Below, in pieces: positions 52,642 to 61,206 of a stretch of 64,000 nt of DNA (positions are counted from its first letter, which is position 1; the number at the start of each line of letters is the position of its first letter). The translations under genes and the position numbers were made by a program. The stretch spans positions 248,001 to 312,000 of the forward strand of contig NZ_LJAK01000004.1 of assembly GCF_001420005.1 (NCBI RefSeq), given 5' to 3'. The notes beneath the pieces are model-generated. The model had not been told where the DNA came from. It ran no database searches and worked only from the letters and a program-made list of their open reading frames with translations. This DNA is from Loktanella sp. 3ANDIMAR09. GTDB lineage: Bacteria > Pseudomonadota > Alphaproteobacteria > Rhodobacterales > Rhodobacteraceae.

Positions 52642-55409
52642 TCAGGCTTGAACCCCGAAAGCGCTGCAGCAAAGGGATTGTCCGGGTCGATCTTCTTTTC
52701 CGGACGCTTGGGCTTTGCAGCAAAACTCTGCGGCTTTTCGCTTGGCGGCTTGCCCTTGCCTTTTGGCTTGCCCCGACCTTTGCCGGCCGGTTTGTCGCCG
52801 CGCGGCCTGCCGCCCGCCGGTTTGCCCTGCTGTCGTGCCGCGCGCCCACCCCAGGTAAAGGTATAGAATGTTTCCATGTCCGGCGCTGCGGGTTCTGCGG
52901 GTTCTGCCGTCTCGACGATGCCGGTCGCGGCGTCACCGATCGCATCGCCCTGTGGCGCGGCATCAGTCGCGGCAGTCTCGCCTTCTGTCGCATCGGGGGT
53001 CGCATCCTTTGCAGGCTCTTCCGCCTTTGGTGCCTTGACCTTGGCGCGTTCGCCCGGTTCCGCCTTGTAACCAAGACCCGTCATCAGGTTGGCGAATTGC
53101 ACCAGCGTCATGCCGGTGATCGACAGCATATCCGCAGTGGCCTCGAACCCGCCACGCGAATCGCGGTCGCGCAGCATGTCGGCCAGCCGTTCCAGCATGT
53201 CGATGCGGATCGCGCGTTCGCCCGCAGCGCGGTAACCCGCCATCGTGTAATAGCCCTGCGGCACGCCCGCAGCAGCAGGCACGGTCACCAGACCGGGTGG
53301 CGGGCTTTCGGGGAATTCCGACAGATCGTTGTGCAGCGCCCACAAGACCAGACGCAGACGCGTCGGCGCAGGTTTCAGCAGCAGCGGCATGAAAATAGTG
53401 AATTGCCCGAACCGGATGCCGTGCTTGCGCAACGCGCCGCGCGCGTCCTGATCCAGCGCCTTGACCTCGTCGGCCACCTCACCACGGGTGATGATGCCGA
53501 AATGTTCGACCAGACGGTAGGCAAATCCCTTGGCAGACCCGGTCAGCGCCGCGTCGTTCGCCAGCGTCAGCAGCGGTTCCATCGTCGCGGCCACCTTGCG
53601 GTCGATGAAATGCTGCAACCGGCGTTGCACCTTGGCGGCCACGTCCGCCCCGGCCTCGTCATCGACGAACACGGTGACTGACGGTTTCAGCGGATCCGAC
53701 CCTTTGGACAGTTTGCCCACGGCCTGATCGCCCCACATCAACCCACCCTGTTCGGTAAAATCGATCTCGGTGTCGGGTGCGTTGTAAAACCGGTCGGCAC
53801 GCAGATGAAACTGCGGTGCAAGGGCGGCCACACTGGCCTGCCGCAGGGTTTTCGCCTCGTCGGGCGACCCTGCCTTGTCCATGCGAAACCGAAAGCCTTC
53901 CAGCTTGCCGATGAATTCGCCTTCTACCGTTACTTCGCCCTGGTCGTTCACGTCAGCCACAAGGCTCTCCTTTTGTTTGAGCCGGCGCAGCAAGACACTG
54001 GTGCGCCGGTCCACAAATCTTTGCGTCAGCGCGCCATGCAGCGCATCCGACAGTCGGTCTTCTACAGCGCGGGTTGCATCGCGCCAATGGTTTTCATCCC
54101 GCAGCCAGCCCTTGCGTTGCGCCACATAGGTCCAAGTGCGGATATAGGCCAGCCGTTTGGACAGCGTGTCGATATCCCCGTCATCCCGGTCGATCCGCGC
54201 CACCTGAAGCGCGAACCAGTTCTCGTCCACATGCCCGCTTTGATGCAGATCGGTGAAAATCCGCGTCAGCAGGCTGGCATGTTCCCCGCGACTGATACCG
54301 CGAAAATCGGGAATCCGGCACACGTCCCACAACAGCCGCACGGACGGGCCGTCGTGCGCGCGCGCCGTGATCAGGCCGTCCTGGCTCAAGGCACGCAGGG
54401 CCGCCAGATCATCGCTTTCGCGCACACGGGTCAGCCAGTCGTCCTGCGTATGGTGCTCCAGCGTTTGTAACAGGCGTTTGACCGATCCGAATTGCAGGTC
54501 ACTGTTGCGCCACATCAGCTTTTTCACCGGCTGGAACCTGTGGGTCGTGATCTGCTCAATCGTCCCGTCATCCAGTTCCGACGCCTCGCCGGTGACGCCG
54601 AACGTCCCGCTGGCGGTATGTCGCCCTGCCCGCCCCGCAATCTGCGCCAACTCCTCGGGTCGCAGTTCGCGCATCCGCGTGCCGTCGAATTTCGATGTCG
54701 CGGAAAAGGCCACGTGTTTGACGTCCAGGTTCAGCCCCATCCCGATGGCATCGGTCGCCACCAGGTAATCGACATCACCGTTTTGATACATCTCGACCTG
54801 CGCATTGCGGGTGCGGGGCGAAAGCGCCCCCATGACGACGGCAGCGCCACCCTTTTGGCGACGCAGCAGTTCGGCAATCGCATAGACATTTTCAACCGAA
54901 AACCCGACGATGGCCGACCGTGCAGGCATCCGGCTTAGCTTTTTCGAACCTGTGTGGGTCAGCGTGCTGAACCGCTCGCGGTGGATGAATTCGACGCCCG
55001 GCACCAGCGCGTTGATCGCCCCCCGGATCGTCTCCGCCCCCATGAACAGGGTTTCCTTCAGCCCGCGCGCATGCAGCAGACGGTCGGTAAAGATATGGCC
55101 CCGTTCGGGATCGGCACAGAGCTGGATTTCATCGACGGCCAGAAAATCGCAGCCCATGCCGGTGGGCATCGCCTCGACCGTGCAGACCCAATAGGCCGCC
55201 CGCGGCGGCACGATGCGCTCCTCGCCCGTGACCAGTGCCACCACCCCCGGCCCGCGCGCGCGCACCAGCCTGTCATAGACCTCGCGCGCCAGCAGGCGCA
55301 GCGGCAGCCCGATCACACCCGTCCGGTGCCCCAGCATCCGGTCAATCGCAAGATGCGTCTTGCCGGTGTTCGTCGGCCCCAAAACGGCCGTGATACGTGA
55401 GGGTTGCAT
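52638..55409 (-). CDS. Suv3-like RNA helicase
   Basis: 923 residues resembling the mitochondrial RNA helicase Suv3. Motif I is GPTNTGKTHLA (11-21), Ib/II LAVDEIQLCADPERGHIFTDRLL, then VGFSVENVYAIAELLRRQKGGAAVVMGALSPRTRNAQV, DYLVATDAIGMGLNLDVKHVAF and motif VI QIAGRAGRHTASGTFG. A helical Suv3 C-domain follows, then a low-complexity Lys/Gly/Pro tail (about 830-910). In mitochondria Suv3 works with PNPase in RNA decay; a degradosome-like role is plausible here. It overlaps the S4 gene. Confidence 0.9.
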   Translation of the reverse strand: MQPSRITAVLGPTNTGKTHLAIDRMLGHRTGVIGLPLRLLAREVYDRLVRARGPGVVALVTGEERIVPPRAAYWVCTVEAMPTGMGCDFLAVDEIQLCADPERGHIFTDRLLHARGLKETLFMGAETIRGAINALVPGVEFIHRERFSTLTHTGSKKLSRMPARSAIVGFSVENVYAIAELLRRQKGGAAVVMGALSPRTRNAQVEMYQNGDVDYLVATDAIGMGLNLDVKHVAFSATSKFDGTRMRELRPEELAQIAGRAGRHTASGTFGVTGEASELDDGTIEQITTHRFQPVKKLMWRNSDLQFGSVKRLLQTLEHHTQDDWLTRVRESDDLAALRALSQDGLITARAHDGPSVRLLWDVCRIPDFRGISRGEHASLLTRIFTDLHQSGHVDENWFALQVARIDRDDGDIDTLSKRLAYIRTWTYVAQRKGWLRDENHWRDATRAVEDRLSDALHGALTQRFVDRRTSVLLRRLKQKESLVADVNDQGEVTVEGEFIGKLEGFRFRMDKAGSPDEAKTLRQASVAALAPQFHLRADRFYNAPDTEIDFTEQGGLMWGDQAVGKLSKGSDPLKPSVTVFVDDEAGADVAAKVQRRLQHFIDRKVAATMEPLLTLANDAALTGSAKGFAYRLVEHFGIITRGEVADEVKALDQDARGALRKHGIRFGQFTIFMPLLLKPAPTRLRLVLWALHNDLSEFPESPPPGLVTVPAAAGVPQGYYTMAGYRAAGERAIRIDMLERLADMLRDRDSRGGFEATADMLSITGMTLVQFANLMTGLGYKAEPGERAKVKAPKAEEPAKDATPDATEGETAATDAAPQGDAIGDAATGIVETAEPAEPAAPDMETFYTFTWGGRAARQQGKPAGGRPRGDKPAGKGRGKPKGKGKPPSEKPQSFAAKPKRPEKKIDPDNPFAAALSGFKPE

Positions 55410-55433
55410 GATCGTCCCCGCAGGGGCGGCGCG

Positions 55434-55982
55434 TCACAGCGACGTGCCATCCAGTTCGACTGACAGACGGTCAATGGCCATGTCGACCCCGTCGATATGC
55501 GGGGCAATGTCACGGATTCGCTGATAGACCTCAAGCGCCTCTTGCGGACGGTCCAATTGTTGCAAGATCACCGCCAGCCCGCGCATTGCGTTGAAATGCC
55601 GCGGGTTCAGTTCCAGCGCGGTCCTCAGATCATCCAGCGCCAGCCCGATCTGGTCCTGCGCATAGAACGCCGAGGCCCGCAGGCTGTAACCTTGGGCAAA
55701 ATCGGGGGCATGGTCGATCAGCGCACTCAGGTGATCTACGGCCAGCGCAGGGTTGCCATCCGCCAGCGCATCCTCGCCCCGGCGTAGCAACAGGTCCATC
55801 GCAGGCGATCCGCTGCGCGACCATTGGGTCTCGATCTGTCCGCGGATGCCCTCCGCCTCGGACGGATCGGCCTGTGCCAGCCGGTCGAACAGTGAATCAA
55901 GCTCGGCCGTCTGGGCCGCGGCAATCCCGCACCACAAGAGTGTCGCAACGACAGAGTTGAAGAAGAGATGATGTATCGACAT
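55434..55982 (-). CDS. Secreted tetratricopeptide repeat protein
   Basis: 182 residues with a signal peptide (FFNSVVATLLWCGIAAAQ). Three or four TPR units follow from residue 60 (LLLRRGEDALADGNPALAVDHLSALIDHAPDFAQGYSLRASAFYAQDQIGLALDDLRTALELNPRHFNAMRGLAVILQQL read as repeats). It is presumably a periplasmic scaffold. The start at 55982 was chosen for the signal peptide; the frame is open further upstream without similarity. It follows the minus-strand helicase region and is divergent from the SCP2 gene. Confidence 0.85.
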   Translation of the reverse strand: MSIHHLFFNSVVATLLWCGIAAAQTAELDSLFDRLAQADPSEAEGIRGQIETQWSRSGSPAMDLLLRRGEDALADGNPALAVDHLSALIDHAPDFAQGYSLRASAFYAQDQIGLALDDLRTALELNPRHFNAMRGLAVILQQLDRPQEALEVYQRIRDIAPHIDGVDMAIDRLSVELDGTSL

Positions 55983-56058
55983 ACCGTCACTGTAGTTTAA
56001 AACCAGCCCGATACCAGTGGGCGCAGGCATCCAGCCCCCAAACCGAGGACACATTCCC

Positions 56059-56355
56059 ATGAGCGATATCGTCTCTGCCGCCGTCACCCAGTTGAACGCC
56101 AAGATGGATGGCGAATCCTTTGACGGCACCGCCAAGTTCGTGATCGAGGGCGAAGGCGCCCTGATGATCGCAGGCACCGACGTCACCGCCTGCGCCGACG
56201 ACGCAGAGGCCGACGTGACCCTGACCGCCAGCCGCGACACCTTCGAGGGCATCATGACCGGCGACGAAAACCCCACGGCGGCCTTCATGACCGGCAAGCT
56301 GACCATCGACGGCGACATGGGCAAAGCCATGGCGCTGGCCGGGGTGATTTCCTGA
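56059..56355 (+). CDS. SCP2 sterol-binding domain protein
   Basis: 98 residues, the whole domain: SDIVSAAVTQLNAKMDGESFDGTAKFVIEGEGALMIAG, then DVTLTASRDTFEGIMTGDENPTAAFMTGKLTIDGDMGKAM, the lipid-tunnel and helix motif of SCP-2. It probably binds or shuttles a hydrophobic ligand. The start at 56059 is the conserved onset. It is followed after four bases by the lysophospholipase gene, an association that fits lipid metabolism. Confidence 0.92.
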   Translation: MSDIVSAAVTQLNAKMDGESFDGTAKFVIEGEGALMIAGTDVTACADDAEADVTLTASRDTFEGIMTGDENPTAAFMTGKLTIDGDMGKAMALAGVIS

Positions 56356-56359
56356 TCCG

Positions 56360-57295
56360 ATGAGATACGCGCCGCTCCATTCCGATCTTGCCGACGGCCC
56401 GGACGCCGGGGCGGCGCATTGGCTGAAAACCACAGACAACAAACAGATTCGCGTCGGCCACTGGGTGACCGGCGCAGATCGCGGCACCGTGCTGCTGTTT
56501 CCGGGCCGCACGGAATACATCGAAAAATACGGACGCGCCGCGCGCGACCTGCGTAACCGCGGCTATGCAACCATGGTGGTAGACTGGCGTGGTCAGGGGT
56601 TGGCCGACCGACTGACACCCCATCGCGCAACAGGTCACGTGGACCTGTTTTCCGACTATCAAAAGGACGTGGCGGCCATGCTGACGCATGCGCGCGACCT
56701 CGGCCTGCCCAAACCGTTTTATCTGATTGCCCATTCCATGGGCGGTGCCATCGGCCTGCGCGCCCTGATCGAGGGCCTGCCGGTGCGGGCCGCGATGTTC
56801 AGCGCGCCGATGTGGGGGATTCAGATGAAACCCACGCTGCGTCCGTTCGCCTGGGGGCTGTCGTCGCTGTCGCGCAAGATGAACTTCGACACCGCCATGG
56901 CACCGGGCCAAAAGGTCGAAAACTACATCGAGCGCATGGCCTTCGAGGCGAACGAGCTGACGTCCGACCGCGAGATGTTCGACTACATGCTGAACCAGAT
57001 CAGCGCTGAACCCGACCTGTCGCTGGGCGGACCTTCCTTGCGCTGGCTGAACGAGGCGCTGACCGAATGCCGCAACCTTGCGCGGCTGACCTCGCCACGC
57101 ACACCTTGCGTGACCTTCCTCGGCACGGCTGAAACCATCGTCGATGCGCACCGTATCCGCGCGCGCATGGCCAAATGGCCCGGCGGCACGCTGGACATCG
57201 TCGAGGGCGGCAAACACGAGGTCATGATGGAGGACGCGCAGACCCGTGCGCGCGTGTTCGACACCGCCTGCGCGCTGTTCGACGCCAACACCTGA
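56360..57295 (+). CDS. Alpha/beta hydrolase, lysophospholipase (PldB) type
   Basis: 311 residues. GTVLLFPGRTEYIEKYGRAARDLRNRGYATMVVDWRGQGLADR is the classical onset. The nucleophile Ser is in LIAHSMGGAIGLRAL, the acid in the late CVTFLGTAETIVDAH segment and the His in VEGGKHEVMME. It hydrolyses monoacyl lipids. It probably shares a transcript with the SCP2 gene. A copy of the dispersed repeat lies 32 bases after its stop. Confidence 0.92.
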   Translation: MRYAPLHSDLADGPDAGAAHWLKTTDNKQIRVGHWVTGADRGTVLLFPGRTEYIEKYGRAARDLRNRGYATMVVDWRGQGLADRLTPHRATGHVDLFSDYQKDVAAMLTHARDLGLPKPFYLIAHSMGGAIGLRALIEGLPVRAAMFSAPMWGIQMKPTLRPFAWGLSSLSRKMNFDTAMAPGQKVENYIERMAFEANELTSDREMFDYMLNQISAEPDLSLGGPSLRWLNEALTECRNLARLTSPRTPCVTFLGTAETIVDAHRIRARMAKWPGGTLDIVEGGKHEVMMEDAQTRARVFDTACALFDANT

Positions 57296-57327
57296 CGCAG
57301 GCGCTGCGGCAATGCCGCCCGCGTCGC

Positions 57328-57359
57328 ATCATCTTGCCCCAAATACTCCCGCCGGAGGC
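57328..57359 (+). repeat. Dispersed repeat, copy E
   Basis: ATCATCTTGCC, CCAAATACTC, then the arm CCGCCGGAGGC, the same arm as copy D. It lies 32 bases after the lysophospholipase stop and 88 bases before the exonuclease gene. Confidence 0.7.
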
Positions 57360-57447
57360 GCCCGCCCTCACAGCCCGCCTATCCGCCTGTCAGGATAAAA
57401 TCCGACTGCCATCTCGTCACCCGGCCCTACGGCCCTAACTGATCGCC

Positions 57448-58470
57448 ATGGCTGACGTTCTGACCTTTACCGACCGGGGCATCTACTGCCCGGCGGGTGA
57501 TTTCTACATCGACCCGTGGCGGCCCGTGGACCGGGCACTGATCACGCATGGCCACGCTGATCATTCACGCTGGGGGATGCGGTCCTATCTCGCGACCGAG
57601 GCGGCGGCCCCCGTCATCCGCCACCGTCTTGGCGACATCAAACTCGAGACCATCCGCTACGGCGAAACACGCCAGCTCGGCAGTGCGACCGTGTCATTCC
57701 ACCCCGCAGGCCATGTGCCCGGCTCCGCACAAATCAGGGTGGCGGTCGGCGGTCAGGTCTGGGTCGCCTCGGGGGATTATAAAACTGTGGCGGACGGGCT
57801 GTCCGAACCCTTCGAACCCGTCCCCTGCCACGCGTTCATCACGGAATGCACCTTTGGCCTGCCCGTGTTCAAATGGACGGCCGAGGCCGCGCTGGCCCGC
57901 CAGATGAACGACTGGTGGGCCACCAACGCCGCCGCCGGACGCACCTCGATCCTTGGGGCCTATGCCCTGGGCAAGGCACAGCGCCTGCTGACCTCCGTCG
58001 ACGCGCAAATTGGACCGATCCTGACCCACGGTGCGGTCGAAAACACCAACGCCGTGCTGCGCGCCCAAGGGATCAGCCTGCCCGACACGATCCGCGTGAC
58101 ACCCGATCTGAAAATCACCGACCACCCCGGTGCCCTGGTCATCGCCACGCCCAGCGCCATGGGCGGCACATGGGGACGCCGCTTCGGCCCATCCTCCAGC
58201 GCCTTTGCATCGGGCTGGATGGCCCTGCGCGGGGTGCGCCGCAGACGCGCCGGCGACCGCGGCTTCATCGTGTCCGACCATGCTGACTGGGCTGGCCTGA
58301 ATGCCGCGATCAAGGAAACGGGTGCCACACGCATCTTTACCACCCATGGCTACACCTCTGCGTTCCAGAAATACCTGTCCGAACAGGGCTATGACGCCCA
58401 TGTCGTCAGCACCGAATATGAGGGCGAAAGCCTCGATGGCGGCGACGAACCGGTGGTCGAGGACGCATGA
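57448..58470 (+). CDS. Ligase-associated DNA exonuclease (MBL/beta-CASP fold)
   Basis: 340 residues of the metallo-beta-lactamase nuclease family. Metal site HGHADHS (34-40), HPAGHVPGSAQIRV, SGDYKTVADGLSEPFEPV, ITECTFGLPVFKW and a late SDHADWAGL. It is the DNA-processing partner of a bacterial ATP-dependent ligase; the stop overlaps the ligase start by four bases. In many genomes Lhr-type helicase and PdeM phosphodiesterase complete this set, but they are not in this window. Confidence 0.9.
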   Translation: MADVLTFTDRGIYCPAGDFYIDPWRPVDRALITHGHADHSRWGMRSYLATEAAAPVIRHRLGDIKLETIRYGETRQLGSATVSFHPAGHVPGSAQIRVAVGGQVWVASGDYKTVADGLSEPFEPVPCHAFITECTFGLPVFKWTAEAALARQMNDWWATNAAAGRTSILGAYALGKAQRLLTSVDAQIGPILTHGAVENTNAVLRAQGISLPDTIRVTPDLKITDHPGALVIATPSAMGGTWGRRFGPSSSAFASGWMALRGVRRRRAGDRGFIVSDHADWAGLNAAIKETGATRIFTTHGYTSAFQKYLSEQGYDAHVVSTEYEGESLDGGDEPVVEDA

Positions 58471-60056
58471 AGGATTTTGCAGCCCTCTTTACCCGCGTGG
58501 ACGAGTCGACCAAGACCACGGTCAAGGTCGCAGCCTTGGCCGATTATTTCCGCACCGCCCCGGATGATGACAAGCTCTGGACCATCGCACTGTTTTCGGG
58601 CCGCCGTCCCAAGCGCCTGATCACCGCCGCCCGCCTGCGCGAATGGGCCGCCGAACGCGCGAACCTGCCCCTGTGGCTGTTCGAGGAATCCTATTCCATC
58701 GTCGGCGATCTGGCCGAAACCATCGCGCTGATCCTGCCCGACCCGTCCAGTACCGCCGACCACAGCCTGACCCATTGGATCAACGAACTCGCCCGCCTGT
58801 CCGGCCTGGACGATGACGCGCGCAAGGCGGGCATCCTTGCAGCCTGGGACAGCCTGCCCACCACCCAGCGGTTCTTGTTCACCAAATTGCTGACGGGTGG
58901 TTTCCGCATCGGGGTCAGCCAGAAACTGATGACCCGCGCACTGGCACAGGCCACCGGCCAGGACGAGGCGGAACTGACCCACAAGCTGATGGGCAACTGG
59001 ACGCCGCAAACCACCACATGGCACAACCTGATCGAGGCGCACGACCCCACCGCCGACCTGTCGCGCCCCTATCCGTTCTACCTCGCCTACGGGCTCGAGG
59101 ATCTGGATGACCTCGGTCCCGCATCCGACTGGAACGCCGAATGGAAATGGGACGGCATCCGCGGCCAGTTCATCATCCGCGCGGGCGACCATCACCTGTG
59201 GTCGCGCGGCGAGGATCTGATGACGGACCGATTTCCCGAACTGGCCCAGCTCAAGGATTATCTGCCCGACGGCACCGTGATTGATGGCGAGGTGCTGGCC
59301 TTTCGCAACGAGGCCCCCCTGTCGTTCAACGCCCTGCAGTCGCGCATCGGGCGCAAGACCGTCCCGAAAAAGCTGCTGACCGAGGCCCCCGTGATCCTGA
59401 TGGCCTATGATCTGCTCGAGGACGCAGGCAACGACATCCGGGCACAGCCCTTTGCCGATCGCCGCGCGCGGCTGGCCCAGATCGTGGACGACGTGCCGGA
59501 CAGCGCGCCGCTGCGCCTGTCGCCAGCCGTCGATTTCGCCGACTGGAATACGCTGACCGCCCTGCGCGAAACCTCCCGCGACCGCAACGCCGAAGGCTTC
59601 ATGCTCAAACGTCTCGACAGCCCCTATCTGTCAGGCCGCAAAAAGGGCGACTGGTGGAAATGGAAGGTCGATCCCCTGACCATCGACGCGGTGATGATCT
59701 ACGCGCAGGCCGGATCGGGGCGCCGTGCCAACCTGTTCACGGATTACACTTTTGCGGTTTGGCAAGGGAATGATCTGGTGCCGTTCACCAAGGCGTATTC
59801 CGGCCTAACTGACGCAGAGTTTCGGCAAATCACCGCTTGGGTGCGCAAAAACACGCTTCAAAAATTCGGGCCGGTCCGGCAGGTAAAACCCGAGCACGTG
59901 TTCGAACTGGCGTTCGAGGGCATTCAAGCCAGCCCGCGTCACAAATCCGGCGTGGCGCTGCGATTTCCGCGGATGCTGCGCTGGCGGCACGACAAACCCA
60001 CGTCCGAGGCGAACACCCTCGACGATTTGAAAGAGATGCTGGACACCTACGGATGA
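58467..60056 (+). CDS. ATP-dependent DNA ligase, cluster-associated type
   Basis: 529 residues. An N-terminal DNA-binding helical domain (1-200) precedes the adenylation domain with the nucleotidyl Lys227 in EWKWDGIRGQ, then VIDGEVLAF, LLMAYDLL-like VILMAYDLLED, EGFMLKRLDSPY and KGDWWKWKVDPLTIDAVM. An OB-fold ends the protein. It seals nicks with ATP and is additional to the NAD-dependent LigA used for replication. Start at 58467 by ATGA overlap with the exonuclease gene. Confidence 0.94.
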   Translation: MKDFAALFTRVDESTKTTVKVAALADYFRTAPDDDKLWTIALFSGRRPKRLITAARLREWAAERANLPLWLFEESYSIVGDLAETIALILPDPSSTADHSLTHWINELARLSGLDDDARKAGILAAWDSLPTTQRFLFTKLLTGGFRIGVSQKLMTRALAQATGQDEAELTHKLMGNWTPQTTTWHNLIEAHDPTADLSRPYPFYLAYGLEDLDDLGPASDWNAEWKWDGIRGQFIIRAGDHHLWSRGEDLMTDRFPELAQLKDYLPDGTVIDGEVLAFRNEAPLSFNALQSRIGRKTVPKKLLTEAPVILMAYDLLEDAGNDIRAQPFADRRARLAQIVDDVPDSAPLRLSPAVDFADWNTLTALRETSRDRNAEGFMLKRLDSPYLSGRKKGDWWKWKVDPLTIDAVMIYAQAGSGRRANLFTDYTFAVWQGNDLVPFTKAYSGLTDAEFRQITAWVRKNTLQKFGPVRQVKPEHVFELAFEGIQASPRHKSGVALRFPRMLRWRHDKPTSEANTLDDLKEMLDTYG

Positions 60057-60059
60057 TGC

Positions 60060-61139
60060 ATGCGTAAATTTCTGATCCGCGTGGTGGGAACCGTCCTGTT
60101 CGCGCTGTGCGCAGCCACGTTTCTGCCGTTGCTGACATTCGATACATGGTGGATCCGCTTTCTGGATTTCCCGCGCCTGCAATTCCTCGCCGGCCTGTTG
60201 GTCAGCCTGGCCCTGTTCGTGACACTGCGCCGCGCGCAACCATCCTGGGGCACGATCCTGACGCTCGCCGGAATCGCAGCCATCGGCCTGCAGGTTGCAA
60301 AGCTTTGGCCCTATCAGCCCCTGGCCACGAAGATGGTGGCCAGCGTCCTGCGTTGCGACGCCGACGACCGCCTGCGCGTGCTGGTGACCAACGTGCAGGT
60401 GGCCAACCGCAACGACGACAGCGTGCTGGATATGGTGCGCAGTCAGGACCCCGATGTTCTGGTGGTGCTGGAAACCTCGCCCTGGTGGGACAACGCGCTG
60501 GCACCGCTGGATGACCAGTTCGACCACATCGTGCGCGAACAACCCGAGTCCGCCTACTACGGGATGCATGTCTACAGCCGTCATCCGTTCACGCAGTCCG
60601 ACATGACCTACCCGATGGGCGTCGATACCCCCATGTTCGACGGACAGATTGCGCATCCGACCATGCCGATCCATCTGCTGGGCGTGCATCCGCGCCCACC
60701 GCATCAGACCAACGGCGGACAGCCCTCTACCATGCGCGATGCAACCATCCTGCATGCCGCTACGCGTGCGCGCGAAACCAGCGCCGTCAGCGTGATCGCC
60801 GGCGATTTCAACCTCGCCCCGTGGGAAGATACCGCGCAGCGCGCGTTGCGGATCGGTGCCCTGCTGGACCCGCGTGCAGGACGCGGCCCGATGAACAGCT
60901 ACATGGCTGACAGCGACCTGATGCGCTGGCCACTGGATCAGGTGCTGTGGCAATCCGGTCCCGGCCTGCTGGACATGACCGTGCTGCCATCCGTCGGATC
61001 GGACCATCACCCGGTGCGCGTCGATCTGTGCCTGTCACCGCTGGTGGACGCGCGCACCATCCCCCTTCAGGACGGCGATCTGGCCGCAGCACAGGACACA
61101 TTCGACGCCGCCCGCGCCATCGCTGGCCCCGCCGAATAG
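60060..61139 (+). CDS. Membrane-anchored endonuclease/exonuclease/phosphatase-family protein
   Basis: 359 residues. Three N-terminal membrane helices (about 3-25, 35-60, 65-85) are followed by an EEP domain: LRVLVTNVQVANRNDDSVLDMV, DVLVVLETSPWWD, GMHVYSRHPF, GDFNLAPWED and the final SDHHPVRVDL. Metal ligands Asn, Glu, Asp-Asn and Asp-His are present. The substrate could be a phospholipid or DNA; the membrane anchor makes a periplasmic phosphodiesterase likely. It starts three bases after the ligase stop, in the same transcript. Confidence 0.88.
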   Translation: MRKFLIRVVGTVLFALCAATFLPLLTFDTWWIRFLDFPRLQFLAGLLVSLALFVTLRRAQPSWGTILTLAGIAAIGLQVAKLWPYQPLATKMVASVLRCDADDRLRVLVTNVQVANRNDDSVLDMVRSQDPDVLVVLETSPWWDNALAPLDDQFDHIVREQPESAYYGMHVYSRHPFTQSDMTYPMGVDTPMFDGQIAHPTMPIHLLGVHPRPPHQTNGGQPSTMRDATILHAATRARETSAVSVIAGDFNLAPWEDTAQRALRIGALLDPRAGRGPMNSYMADSDLMRWPLDQVLWQSGPGLLDMTVLPSVGSDHHPVRVDLCLSPLVDARTIPLQDGDLAAAQDTFDAARAIAGPAE

Positions 61140-61206
61140 GCCCCGGTGGGTTGAGTGCACCCGCCCGCAGTCCTATGTCTGTTGCAACAGCAAACAGGAT
61201 AGCCCC

